The notes beneath the pieces were generated by a model that was given only the letters and a program-made list of their open reading frames with translations, ran no database searches and was not told the origin of the DNA. Shown in pieces: positions 35,888 through 47,999 of a stretch of DNA of 64,000 nucleotides. Every line of letters begins with the position of its first letter. Within the stretch, counting starts at the first letter, position 1. Where the stretch lies: NCBI GenBank assembly GCA_024138025.1, contig JAMXBD010003395.1, positions 58,526-122,525 of the forward strand. Reading direction: 5' to 3'. The DNA is from Combretum micranthum (taxonomy: Eukaryota; Streptophyta; Magnoliopsida; Myrtales; Combretaceae). The position numbers and the translations under genes were made by a program.

Positions 35888-38591
35888 TGAAATAGCCATG
35901 AATTCCTTAAATTATTATGTGTATTGGAATGATATATATATATATATATATATAGTGTGTGTGTGTGTGTGTGTGTGCGTGCGCGCGCGCTTAGTTAATA
36001 TAATTAATGAATGTGTTATTTTATATGTGAATAGTATTATGAAATTAATATTATTGTTTGATATGTATAAATGTGTGTATAGTGTAATGAATGTGTGTGT
36101 CTTTTCGCAAATTAATATGCATGTATTATGTTTAGAATTTAATCAAATTATTTTTGAATTTGTTTAGATTATGACAGAATTTTGTAAACTTTAGACCCAC
36201 TTTTTGAGCGTAAATTCAATTCAAATGCATTTGAAATTTGCCTAATTAACCTTAGGTCAAATATACCCTAATGACAATTGTTGGATGAGTATTGGCTTGA
36301 TTTTAAACAAATTAAGACCTCTTTTTGGGCAGCCCTATTTTCATACGAATTTTCACTTCTTTTCTTTTCTTTCTTCTTTCTTTCTTCCTTTTCTCATCCC
36401 AAAATCTTAAACCCTAAGCCAACGTTTATTACAAGCTTAAGGATTTGAATATCATTCCAAGCCAAGATTCAATCATGTGAGTTTAATACAAACTCTATCT
36501 TTTATTTTTATGTTCTATGTTGAATTGTTTGTAAATGTTAGAATATATATGATTTTGAGGTGATGATTGTTATGAGATTGAATTGGTGCATGGATGATAG
36601 TTTGGATGAGCTTATGTGATTAATGGAGTGGTAGTATATATCTTATAGGAGTGTGGATGTGTGGGGATGAGTATTTTGGAAGATTGAAGAATGAGTAGTT
36701 GATATGTGAATTTGAAGTGTGATTAGTGTTTTGATGATTAAAAGTAGAATTTATGTTGTTAGGATAGTATTTGGATCATATAACAAGCTTTGAAAAGTTT
36801 GAATTTAGTTTGAAGAAATTTTGAGAAATGAACAAAGTATAGTAAAATAGGGGAAATCAAAAACAATTTTCGTGTTGGCTAAAATTTGAACGTAGGCCGG
36901 CACCTGGGAATTCAACGCCGCTGGCGTAGAGGCAGCATTGGATTCAAATTTTTTAACGTCGCTTTTCTACACCGTTGGCTTTTACAATAAAAATTGCCAG
37001 CGTTTGTTCTTCAGAACGTACGCCGGCAATTTGAGTTTCTACGCCGCTGGCTTTTGCTAGAAAAGTCAGCCGGCGTTCTTTCATTCATATTGTACGCTGG
37101 CTGCTGGAAGTCAAGGCCGTCGGCGTATGTGTCAAAGCCGCCCGCGTATCTGGATAAGCGAACGGCTTAGACCTCTCTGAACCTTTTGAAAAATTTTGGG
37201 TTTTGGATTCTACGCTGGCTCAAGGTCGCCAGCGTAGAATGAAGGTAGTCGGCGTACCATTGAACACTGCCAGCGTTGGCAATGTTGATTTTCAGAGTAT
37301 CAAACACCGGCTCAAAGCCGCCGGCTTTGGCTGCCGACGTATCCCTGCGCTTTTAATTTTAAAAACTTTTTCTAAAATTTTCCGAAGTTTGTTATATGAG
37401 CAATTAAGTATTTGTAAGCGATTTAGGATATATTAGGATGTTTAAATGCTTTATTATGACCTTTATTAATTTATTTGGATTTCTTTGATATATTTATCTT
37501 TTATACTAGTTAACTAGTGCTTAAGCTAAGTGTGAATTTAATATTGATTTAAACAGTGATAGATCCTTGCCCAGTCAACCCCGTTAATTCCCGAGCTATA
37601 TCAGGTACGTAGTAACTTGTCTGTCTCTTTGCTAGGGTAGGCATCAAAATTAAGCTACCTTAAATTAAGAAAATCCTATTGATATATGAGTGTTGATTGT
37701 CGTTGTTTGCCGTTGAATCTAGTTCGGAGAGCGGCACCCTGCTCAGATTGGGGGCAGGGTGCTCCTCGTTAATGGATAGAATTGTTTAGGAGATTTGAGT
37801 ATCCGAGCTGCTCATATCAACCCCCTGAGCGTCGTGATGCGTTACTCAGGATCTCTTAGTATTACAAGCTACGTCGGAAGGTGGGGCTGCCTAGTCTGTA
37901 TGAACAGTAGGGACCACTCGGGGAGGCGAACGTAATACTCGTTCCTTGTTGTCCGGAGTTTGAATACTCCTGTGTTGTTTTACTAACTAAAGACTTAATA
38001 ATAAACAAGTGATTGTTGCATAATGTATTTAGCCTAAGAATGTGTGATCCACTTCGCATTTTGTATTCGTTACTTGTGTACTGGGCCTTTGGCTCATATT
38101 TTATTTATTTCAGGCGGTGATTCCGATGAGTTCTATACGAGTATGGGGTACGGAACCGACTTTGAAGATTTTCTTGATGGGTTGGAGGATTAGAGATGAC
38201 CATGGACTCAATGGACCCTATAAATGTAATAGATTAGGTGAGATTCTTTTTGGTTGATGGTGTAATTATAGTGTTAGTTGGGTTATGTTTTGAGGATTTT
38301 GGTTAAGGCTTGTAAGAAGCCTTAGGATATAATATGTATATATATATGTATGTATTTAGCTATTTAGAAGTTGGGTTAATTCCTTTGCCAAAATGTGTTG
38401 TAGTATAGTTTTGATTAAGGTTTTTTAAAAAAAAATTTATGTCTCTCATAATATGATATATTTATAGAATTAGATAATCAATTACTCAAACAATTCCTTT
38501 AAGCAACCTTACATATAATCTTAGGGGTTATATGTGGTTGGGGAACCGTTATCTCCTATTTCAAGTATAGGGGTGATAACGGGTCCTTACA
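35888..38591 (+). repeat. 3' LTR of gypsy 2
   Basis: 2704 bp, colinear with the 5' LTR. Its microsatellite (35935-35990) has gained a (GC)n end absent from the 5' copy. Donor at 36477, acceptor at 38113, GC island at about 36890-37360. Confidence 0.9.
38114..38193 (+). CDS. putative LTR-encoded acidic mini-exon, gypsy 2 3' LTR
   Basis: Same peptide as in the 5' LTR (GDSDEFYTSMGYGTDFEDFL and DGLED, codons from 38116). The stop is TAG at 38191 instead of TAA, and the two bases before the first codon are GC instead of GT. Confidence 0.42.
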
Positions 38592-39035
38592 TTATTGTAG
38601 GTTCATTCTTGCATATGAAGCATTTCCCATTTAAAATTATACATATACACCACAAACTATCGCTAGATCCTAATTTCACGTTTGCAATGTAGGAATGAAC
38701 TTGAAATGGAATCGTGATTTTGAGTTTCTTTTTCATTCCTACATTTGAATGAATTTTTAAAAGTTGGAATCACGATTTCCAAAAGTAATTCGAGCCCTTG
38801 AATAGGTGACTTGTGATTCCTTTCCATCCACCTTAATGTTTGCTATTATAATTACCTTTTTATCTTCTTACATATTTATTATTCACATTTATTGTTGATA
38901 ATATTTTTGACAAATACCATATCCATCTCATTCCATTCTATAATATATCTCAATAAAGGAATGGATTGATCATTTAGTTGCACCTTTTCTTCCTTTCATT
39001 CTAATCTATTTCATTAAAAATGATTTCTATGTACC

Positions 39036-42000
39036 GATCATGATATAAGTGTCTTTATTCATGCAATACTTTGGGAATTCTATCAATGGTTTGAGGGTTT
39101 TATACGTATATTTTTAAATGTTATGAGTAAATAGATCATACTTTCAAGGTTTATGGAGCGGAAAATTTATCTGTACCTAACCCCATATTTTAAGAGCTGT
39201 ATCGCATTTATCCCTTGCGAGAAAATAAAACTGAAGTAAGCCTAGAAACCCCGCTAGCAATAATATTTTTCGGTTTGTTTATGGTTTGGTATGTTGAAAT
39301 ATAATTTTCTTGACATGTTCAGAACATTATTTGTATAGATGTCCTATTTCCTAGCACTTCTCTTTAAAAGTCCAACAGTTGTTATATGAGTTATATCTAT
39401 CATCCAAAAGCAAGAAGAATATTCCAAAATTCATTATCGGACGTAGCATTTGACTGAAAAACTCGGTGCGCTAAACATTTTACTTCCAAAGCCATCGCAA
39501 GACCACCACTAGAGAAAATGGTGGAACTACCAACTACATAATTAAGTGGCATAACATTGTTTGATAATTAAGATGATTATAGTAATCCAAACTACTTACT
39601 ATAACATAAGATTATCTTTACTTTTAAGAACTTTAATTGGCTCAATTTAATGCGACTTATCAATATATGAAATTCTCCTTTCTAATATCCTTTTCATTGC
39701 ATTCATATAGTTCTTAAAAGAGTTTCTCAATAAGTCCTTTTCTATAAAGAAATAGAAATAATTAAATCTAACAATTGTTAGTTTAGTAATAAATAGCATA
39801 ATGAAAGCTAAAGCTAAAGATCTGATTTTCATTCACTAAAAAACTCAATGTGGAAATTGATAACCTCTACCACTTTGTGTTGGAGGAGAAAGAAAATACA
39901 ATTTTGTGCTAAGGAATCCTCATATGAACATAACCTAATACCATACACATTAATTCTTTAAGTAAAAATATAGACCATTTTAATTTATCTTTTCATTTTC
40001 CTTTATTTTTAAAATTTAATCCTTAAAACAGATTTTATTAAATGTTTACGGCTTGCAAAAGAAATTTACATAAATACCAATTACATAAATATAACTATTA
40101 AAATTCCAATACAATATCATACTTATGTAGTGTGATTTTGATTTTTCTATGGATGCCACATGCTATAAATGTGATATTTACTTTTCATGATTGTAGTATT
40201 TATAACATACAGCATTCACTTTGCATGTGTTAGTATGAAGTTTATAATTTATAAATCCCATATAATATATGTGATTTCTTTGTAAAAATATTAATCATAT
40301 GTCATAGATACAATATGGATCGGTATATTTGTAATATAAAATTATAAAATTTATATTTATATAATTTTTACTTATAAAGTTACCAGACGTGTTATACGCT
40401 TAAAAGACATTCTAGTCAACCAAAATTTAAGGACCGGGCATAATCCAACCGTAAAATAAGGCGCCGGTTATGTGAGTTGTCACTAACAAAAAACGAACCA
40501 ATCGAAGCAATCTGTCGGTACGGAATCTTAGGAAATTATACGTCATCCTTATGTGAAGGTGTACGGCAATGGCTTTTTACTTATTTTTTTTTATTTTTTT
40601 TAAAGAAATTTTTAATTTCTTGATACCTACCTCCTAAACTAAACATCCTAAATTCAACTAGCATACGTTTGAATGGTCTATTTTTTATTTGTATTTATAA
40701 TTTTTTTAAAATGATATATATAACTATATCCGATTTATATTTAATCTATTTAATTTTTTAATAAGAATCGTAAACTTTTTTTTATTTGTATCTAATTTTT
40801 TATAAATAATTTATTAGAAAAAAGTTTTTAAAAAATGTAGTCTGTCAACAAACAATAGATCATCTCCGAGGTGTCTTTCTTCTATTGTTGATGTTATTGT
40901 TTTTTCTGTCATCTTCTGGAGAAGCGACTCTGCATTTGGTAGTGCCAAATTTATTTTTATTTTTTTTAATGAAATAGTAAAAGCTATAAGCTTCTAACTC
41001 TTCCAAGAGTATAAGTCCTTGCGTAACTGGAATATTTAATGAATTTTAAAACAAATTTACCATTACAAATATTTCTACAATAAGCTATTTTCAAATGAAA
41101 ATAGATAGACTTCAGGATTAAATATTAAAATTCTCTCTAAGGATTGGGCAGGTCTAGACTTTATATATGGATTTCTGTATAAACATATTCACATAAATAT
41201 TTGACACTATTTTTAAACTTTTGCACGAGTTTCGTAAAACATAGATGGAGCGTTGCCTATAATATTTTTTCATTTGGTGTAACATCCTAATTCACAAAAG
41301 CTCTTGATTTCATTAAGAAAAAACTAATACCTGACAACATATAAGTATACTTTGAAGTCCAATGAAATAATATAGGATTAATAATGACAAAAGAAAATTG
41401 GTTGAAAATCTCAAAATATTGAAAGAAATTTAAAAATCTAGAAGAGTTAAATAGCCATAAACCAAATTAGTTTGGGATCAAACTGACGCCAAACCGAGAG
41501 AGCTAACTGGCTCAACCCCATTTACGAGCCACGGCTATGACTGAGAATTCTCGGCTTGAGCTTATATATATGCTAGGCTTGGCTGTAGATTGGATTGTTT
41601 TGAACTATAAAAATAAAAGCAAGAAATTGGACTTTCCGTACGTTGTTCCGAAATCTGCGTGGCACTGATTTCCGTACCAGTATAGACCAAGTAGTTGGTT
41701 AATGATAAGTACGTGATAAGGATGGAGTATCACCAATCCAAGACATCGCATCATCACACCCTAAGTTGACTTTTATGCACATTTTTTCAAAGGATTGTGT
41801 AATATGATTGGTTGGGTCGATGGCTATTACTATTATTATTTTAAAGTTGAGGTTCCTTGCACCTGCAAGCTATGAAAAAGATCAAATATATTGATTATTG
41901 TTATCCCTACTGGCAACTAAGTTTTACTTGTTTAGTTAAATGAATTGAATCCAAACTCTTTTTTAGGTTGCCATGCTTATTATATAATAAGAACTCTATT

Positions 42001-44592
42001 AACATATTAATACGATATTATAAATATAATTATATGTTATTATTTACATAAAGAAAATCGAATTTAGCTCATTTAGTTAAATAAGTCATAACTCATAATA
42101 GATTCGGACTTGAGCTCTACTTTGTTAAACGAACTGGGTTTATATATTCAAAAGCCTGGCTCGATTTGACTTATTTGCACTTCTATTGGGTAAGCTTCAG
42201 CTTTTAAAAGATGATGCTTTAGTTGCCTTAAAAAGCATATGATGCTCTATTATAGTTTTAACAAAGTTAATTTAGTATATAAACCTTGTATAAAAGTTTA
42301 ATTTGATATAAACAAATTTGATATATTGAATTTAATTTTTAATCAAAGTTTTCGTATAACTTGATTATCTCACCAACTTGGTTGGTTTTTTTCTGATGTA
42401 GAAGAAGTAGTCTCTCAGTATTAAAATGTGTTAATTGGAAAAATAGTAAAAGTTTAATAATAGATAATTTACTCTTTATTAGTATATAAAGTAAACAGTA
42501 TTAAAGAGGTATTAAAAATTATTACAAAAAGTTTAATAGGATATTAAACTGATTACTTCAAACCTTGAGTACCAAATTAAATATTTACAAGTTTATATAT
42601 CAAATTTAACATTTACCCTATTTAATGATTTATCGAACAGTTTTTAATGGCTAATATATCTCTTTTACCATATTAATAAAAGTTGATGTTGCTCTATTAC
42701 AGTTTTAATTATTTTTTGTACGAGATTTTGTCGGCTAATGTATTTCTTTTACCATTATTAATAAAAGTTGAAGATTCTCTATTGTACCTTTAATTATTAT
42801 CCACCAGATTTTGACGGCTAATTTTTTTCTTTTACCGATTAGGTGTTCTCGACTGACTTCAGATTGGACGAGATAATATCATAATAGGAAAACCATATAT
42901 TATTCATTTTTGGTAATTAAATAGGATCATGACGCAGGACTAAAATGTTTATTCAGAAATATCGAGGGTCGTCGCAATTTATATCATAGAAAAATCACAA
43001 TGCCTAAGACATAGTTCAATATATAATCCCCCACCCTACAGTTTAATTGTTAATATAGACCCTACTTTTGTCCTTGACAAAATTAATTAATTAATTTAGA
43101 GTCTTTTAATTAGTGATTTGCTTGAAAATATAAATACTATTATCAAGCATCAGATTATTATGAATGCCATGATAATTGTGTAAATGATACAATCACGTGT
43201 TTTGCATAAATCAAACCAATTCATCCAAGATGGCTAAGAGATAAGCAGTTAGGAGGCCAATTGAATAAATGGGTATCTCTCGAAAATTCAATCTATTTCA
43301 CATGAGATATTGTAGTCTCTCTTAAAGGGATAAAACTCACTCCGCTTACAAGTGCTCAGCGAGGGGGGGGGGGGGTTGTGGGTGGTGGTGTGGTTGGTTT
43401 GTGGCGCCGGAAGGGAAGGGAGAAATTGACAATAGTCCCACAAAAGAACTAGAAGCTAAAAGAGAAAAATGAAAAAAAAAAAAAAAGATAATGTGAAAAA
43501 CGGTAACTTAAATTTCGTAAAAAGTTTAATAAGGTATTTGAAATTTAGTTTTGAACAATTGATACCTGAAGCATGTTTTTTCTTGCCTGAAGTTTAGTTT
43601 TAATAATTTTTGTACTAGAAATAAGTATTAAGCATATTTTTCTTATCTAAGTAAGTTCAATCAGGTGCAAAAAAATATATACAAAAAATTTATTTAAATA
43701 CAAAAGAATATCAAAATCAAACTTCAAGCACCTGATTAAACTTTTTACGAAAATTCAAATACTATTTTTTATTAACCAGAAAAAATTATACATTCTCCTG
43801 CTTTTTTCAAAGATGATGTTTATATCCATTAAAAGCTTACACACACGAATGATGTGAAATTTAATTAGTATTTTTTTTTGGCCGAACTAATTAGTAAATA
43901 GTTAAAGAATGTCTAAAAAGTTCTTTTTTTTTTTCCCTTTAAGAAGGAAAAATCTAAAGACAAAAGGGAAAAAAAAAAAAAAAATAGAATTAGATTAAAA
44001 AAATAAAACAAATCGTTCCGTCATAACAACGAATGATTATCTTCATTGGATCGATTGAAAGTACACGAGCAAAATTCGGGTGGCGAAAGGAGCCATATCT
44101 TACTGACGGTGAAGAATTTTGGTGAATTAGTCAATGGCTTTAATGAAGATACCAAAGAAATAGAGTAAATTATATCAAAAGGTTTCAACATTTAGAGTTA
44201 AGTTTATTTAAGATATTAATGTTTTGAGTGGTATAGAAAAGGTCTCAATATTTGAAGAAGTAGGTCAACTAAGATCTTCATTGATACATGCTACAACATG
44301 TCGTGCTTCTTATTTTAATTAAATATTTATCTTATTGACACATATCAATAAAGATCTCAATTTATTAATTTCTCCAAACATTATGACCTCTTTTAAATTA
44401 CTCGAATTAAATAAACTTACCTCAAAATATTTACATCTACTGATATAATTGACCTCTGTGTTGTATTTCTGAGCTCCATATGTCCACATAATATGTTTAC
44501 TGTTTATTGTTTAAAAAGAAAAGCTACAATTTAAAATTTTGCTATAATTCAAATTGTGGCAACATGTCATAATTTTCAAAAATTTGGCAAAT
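39036..44592. other. AT-rich intergenic region
   Basis: No supportable gene. It includes the tandem repeat at 42649-42840, hAT-like wording near 41.5 and 42.1 kb (ctcggcttgagctt, gacttgagctc), and a run of 13 G at 43363-43375 followed by G/T-rich DNA. No domain or RNA gene recognised. Confidence 0.5.
42649..42840. repeat. tandem repeat, about 84-bp period
   Basis: ggctaat...tcttttacca...attaataaaagttga starts at 42649, 42733 and 42816, giving about 2.3 copies that differ by substitutions. Confidence 0.75.
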
Positions 44593-44641
44593 TGAGAAAA
44601 GATAGTCATCGAGTCTTTAACGAGCTTTCCAAGATAACTGG

Positions 44642-45211
44642 TGATGTAAGAACGAGGTGGCAATTGATGCAATGGAAGAAATGGCATAGAATGGAAAGAA
44701 GAAACAACATTGAAGTCTACATCGGTTTTACACCGCCGGCCTTTCCATGTATGCCACCAGCATAGGACTATAAGCCGCCAGCTTTGAAGCCGGCCTTCAT
44801 TGCTTGTCTTTTAAAATTTTATAATTTTTGTAATGTTAGAGTTTCAATATGGATATTTAATAGGATTTAATATCTTTTAATAGGATGTTAGTTTAATAGA
44901 ATTTAATGTCTTTTAATAGGATGTCAATTTTAGTTTTTTCTTTTAAATGTTATTTATAACTATTTAATAGGTTTTGCCTATATATATGTAAGCTTAGGGT
45001 AAAACAAAATATTATCTTTTGACATTTTGAATGATATTTCTCAATGCTTGTTTGCTCTTTATCCCAAATATCGAATTATTGTGTAAGATTTCGAATTTGA
45101 TGCCAATTGCCTAAATATACTTAGAATTTCTTAGGCTTTTGAAGATCACAGGACAGTAATCCTGTGTAATTCAACGTCTTATGATAATCCATTTGTTTGT
45201 ACGCTGCGTCA
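44642..45211 (+). repeat. 5' LTR of the small LTR element
   Basis: Starts TGATGTAAG and ends TGCGTCA. It contains GC-rich words (acaccgccggcc, gccgccagc, gaagccggcc) like the larger elements, then repeats of ttaatagga (44850-44930). Confidence 0.85.
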
Positions 45212-45213
45212 GT

Positions 45214-45226
45214 TGGTATAAGAGCC
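45214..45226 (+). other. primer-binding site of the small LTR element
   Basis: TGGTATAAGAGCC, one base different from the usual tRNA-Met site, two bases after the LTR end. Confidence 0.8.
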
Positions 45227-45247
45227 GAGTTTTACTCTTAGAGAAGA

Positions 45248-46000
45248 TGCCTCCTAAACAACAAGACAATTAACGTCGCACTGCGGTAGATGAAACTTAT
45301 GGTCATGATGACCTAGATCAATGGATCGGACAGACAGTCAATGAATGGATAGGTGCAATGGAACATCGATTTAGCAGGATGGTGGATTGATTTACAAAAA
45401 AAATGGGTGCATTGATGGGGACCCAAAGGAATGAAAACCCTTTCATATACCTTAATCCGATGTTAAAAAGGATGGAGGAGATTATGGTGAATCGGAATAG
45501 AGGTAAGAACCCTAATCCTAATATGAGGTCTAATGATGTTTCCTCTTCTATTGATGGGGGCTACTATGATGGAGATCCTATCTTTGACGCTTATGAGGAA
45601 GATGAAGAGGATGACCTTTCTTTTGTTTAGGAGGATGAGGATGATGAACCTCTGTTTGAAGCTGTGGGTAGTGAAGGACTTGCCTTCGACACTAAGAATG
45701 ATGACAAAGAAATTTTCAAAAAATATGATGATGTGTTTGAGGCTGAGATAGATGAAAAACCTATTTTTAATGAGAAGTATGAGGAGGAAGAGCGTTTGGA
45801 AAGAGATAGAAGAGAGACTTTGGTAGTGAGGAGGTCATGTATGACTCCTAGAACAGTTGAGGAAAATTAGCTGAGAACAAACATTTTCCAGTCCACTTGT
45901 ATCATTCTAGAGGGTGATAAAGGGGTGAAGATTGTGTTGGTGCTGAACAGGGGATCTATTAAGTCCAAGCCTGCTAAGCTGCGTAATGGTAGTAGTGCCC
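45248..46000 (+). pseudogene. gag / protease-junction remnant
   Basis: From ATG 45248 the frame reads MPPKQQDN and stops. In a following frame, WIGQTVNEWIGAMEHRF and MGALMGTQRNENPF are gag-N-terminus-like. Then come acidic stretches (DPIFDAYEEDEEDDLSFV, 45580-45630) and VVRRSCMTPRTVEEN, followed after a stop by LRTNIFQSTCIIL (45870-45910). The motif RRSC.TPR...(W)LR.NIFQSTC precedes protease in many plant gypsy elements (family knowledge). The protease active site and everything after it are missing. Confidence 0.65.
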
Positions 46001-46139
46001 ATTTTTAGAAGAAAATAGCCAGAGACAAAGAAAATATCGACGTTGGATCTATTTTTTTAAAGCTTGCCTTGTTAATTCCATTTGGTTCCAGCATAACATG
46101 GTAAAAATTCGAGGGCGAATTTTGTCCACCTGGGAAGAA

Positions 46140-46964
46140 TGATGCAGAGGAAGAGTTAGAAATAGATGCAATGGAAGAAATGGTATAAGATGGCGAGAAG
46201 AAACAACATTGTAGTCTAGACCGGTTTTATGCCTGGCATAGGACTAGCCGCTAGCTTTGAAGCTGACCTTCTTTGCTTGTTTTTTAAAATTTTACAATTT
46301 TTGTAATGCTAGAGTTTCAATATCTTTTAACAGGATATTTAATAGGATGTTGGTTTAATAGGATTTAATGTCTTTTAATAGGATATCAATTTTAGTTTTT
46401 CCTTTTAAATACTATTTAATAGGTTTTAGTCTTTTTTCTTGGCACTTAATACCCCTATTCTCCTTTCATCCGGAGCTGCCGTAACTTGGGCTCATCATGC
46501 TATACTCGCGGGGAAGGAAAAACGAGCAGTTTACGCTTTAGTAGCTACCGTTTCACTGGCTCTAGTATTCACTGGCTTTCAAGGAATGGAATATTATCAA
46601 GCACCCTTCACTATTTCGGATAGTATTTATGGTTCTACCTTTTCCTTAGCAACTGGCTTTCATGGTTTTCATGTGATTATAGGTACTCTTTTCTTGATCA
46701 TATGTGGTATTCGCCAATATCTTGGTGTCTATATTTATGTAAGCCCTACGACAAAACAAAACATTATCTTTTGACATTTTGAATGATATTTCTTAGAGTT
46801 TATTTTGCTCTTTATCCCAAATATCGAATTATTGCGTAAGATTTCGAATTTGATGCCAATTGTCTAAATATTATTAGAATTCCTTAGGCTTTTGAAGATC
46901 ACAGGACGGTAATTATGTGTGATTCAACGTCTTGCGATAATTCATTCGCTTGTACACTACGTTA
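46140..46964 (+). repeat. 3' LTR of the small LTR element, carrying a mitochondrial insert
   Basis: Colinear with the 5' LTR on both sides of the insert at 46433-46726. It starts TGATGCAGAGG after a purine-rich gggaagaa and ends ACTACGTTA. Confidence 0.85.
46445..46726 (+). pseudogene. cox3: mitochondrial cox3 fragment in the nucleus (NUMT)
   Basis: 94 codons of cytochrome c oxidase subunit III are open in one frame: [20 protein letters not shown], then [40 protein letters not shown] and [14 protein letters not shown], ending IRQYLG. Subunit III has about 265 residues in plants, so this is the central third only, without its ends. It is bordered by GTCT on both sides (46429-46432, 46727-46730) inside LTR sequence. 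The few extra bases 46433-46444 could be filler or unrelated DNA. It is not a functional gene. Confidence 0.92.
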
Positions 46965-47081
46965 ACTAGGAAGAAAACAAACCTAACACTATATTAGGTT
47001 GAGAAAAGTTAGTTATCTAGTCTTTAATGAGCTTTTTAGAACAACTGGGAAGAAAACAAACTTAATGCTATATTTGGATGA

Positions 47082-47643
47082 ACAAAAAGCTAAAGAGGAA
47101 GAAGAAAAATAGTTGAAGTTTAAGGAAAAGTGATGTTTGGCTACTACAGAAAGCTAAGCAAAATGTTGGAAAGGAATGGAAATATTTCTACCTTTTCCCC
47201 TCTCCATTTTCTCTCCACAATCGGGAGGAAAGGTGAGAAAAAGGTGAACAGTGGTTGGAAATCACCTTTCTCACCTTCAATAAGCTAAGAGTTAAAAAAA
47301 GGGAGGAGGAAAAATTTGTCTACCTCTAATTTTATTTTCTTTCATTTTCCTCCCATTTCTACTTTTAATATCCAAATATTAGTAAAAGTTTCGTTCATTG
47401 AATTTCCTTTCTTTTCATTTCTTTTCTATAGCTTTCCATAAATTATCATAGCTTTCCACTTTATACAAAATTTGCTAAACATAACATAATTTAGAATGCT
47501 CTTCCCTTTTATCAAGTGGTGTGAAAGTTGAATTTAGTCATCAAGCACAAACTATAGCTACTTGCTTGTGCTCGAGATTTCATAATTTCCTATGAGAAGT
47601 CATATGGTTTTCAATTCATTGGAAATGTTTAAGATTTTGACCA
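47082..47643. other. intergenic
   Basis: Non-coding DNA with a purine-rich part and short inverted strings near 47150-47350 (ccttttcccctctcc and gaggaaaggtgagaaaa). No gene recognised. Confidence 0.45.
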
Positions 47644-47999
47644 GCTCGTTCACTTGGTATGAATAACCATTATTTCCTTCCACGTTTTACATAAAGCTAC
47701 TATTAAAATGTTCACTTGATATAAATGAATTGCTATTCTTTAAAATTATGAATAGCAATTCATATCCACACACATGAATTATTGGTTTATTTTTCAATTT
47801 GTCATAAATACCTCTATCTTGAAAATATCACCTATACTAGAGATAAGGGGAATTATAGATATTTTACTTTTTACTATAATAATTACATGTTTTATTTTTT
47901 ATACTAAGTAAATATTGTAATAGTCATTATAATCCTATTACATTTCTATTTAATTGGAATTCAATCCCCCTCTTATTATGTACGACGAAGTGAATGAGC
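47644..47999. mobile_element. MITE, copy 1
   Basis: Ends are gctcgttcacttgg and (reverse complement of the right end) gctcattcacttcg. It aligns along its length with 55109-55456 in MLO intron 1. Target duplication not clear, superfamily unassigned. Confidence 0.6.

Larger units (their letters stand above)
28180..38591 (+). mobile_element. Ty3/gypsy chromovirus, Tekay/Del-like (gypsy 2), defective
   Basis: 2.7-kb LTRs start TGAAATAGCC and end CCTTACA, with the primer site at 30884 and purine tract at 35874. Flanks are CTATT (28175-28179) and TTATT (38592-38596), a 5-bp duplication with one change. LTR start, leader, mini-exon and coding region resemble gypsy 1, but the sequence differs enough to be another family. 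In one 265-bp LTR stretch I count about 7 differences between the two LTRs, so it is a fairly young copy. All genes carry frameshifts. Confidence 0.9.
27895..39035. mobile_element. fold-back (long inverted repeat) element split by gypsy 2
   Basis: The left arm (about 27895-28174) and right arm (about 38597-39035) are diverged reverse complements. They share ttatcaaaaatac/ttgtcaaaaatat, aataaatgtgaat and ggaatgaaat/ggaatgagat strings. Without gypsy 2 the arms form an element of about 0.7 kb. Ends and superfamily are not resolved. Confidence 0.45.
44642..46964 (+). mobile_element. small internally deleted Ty3/gypsy-like LTR element
   Basis: LTRs are 44642-45211 (570 bp) and 46140-46964 (825 bp, of which 294 bp is a foreign insert). 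Flanks are ACTGG (44637-44641) and ACTAG (46965-46969), a 5-bp duplication with one change. A primer site follows the 5' LTR. The 928-bp internal region keeps only the gag start and the gag-protease junction, so it depends on another element or is dead. Confidence 0.85.
44593..47081. repeat. 80-bp tandem duplication hosting the small LTR element
   Basis: One unit is split into 44593-44641 plus 46965-47000, the other is intact at 47001-47081. Both read gagaaaag(a/t)tagt, then tcttta(a/t)(c/t)gagctttt-like sequence, aactgg, aagaaaacaaac and atatt(a/t)gg. The LTR element inserted at actgg in the first unit. Confidence 0.65.

Noticed and set aside
46439..46774. Functional cox3 gene
   Set aside because: Only the central third of the protein is present, it lies within a nuclear LTR, and it lacks both ends.
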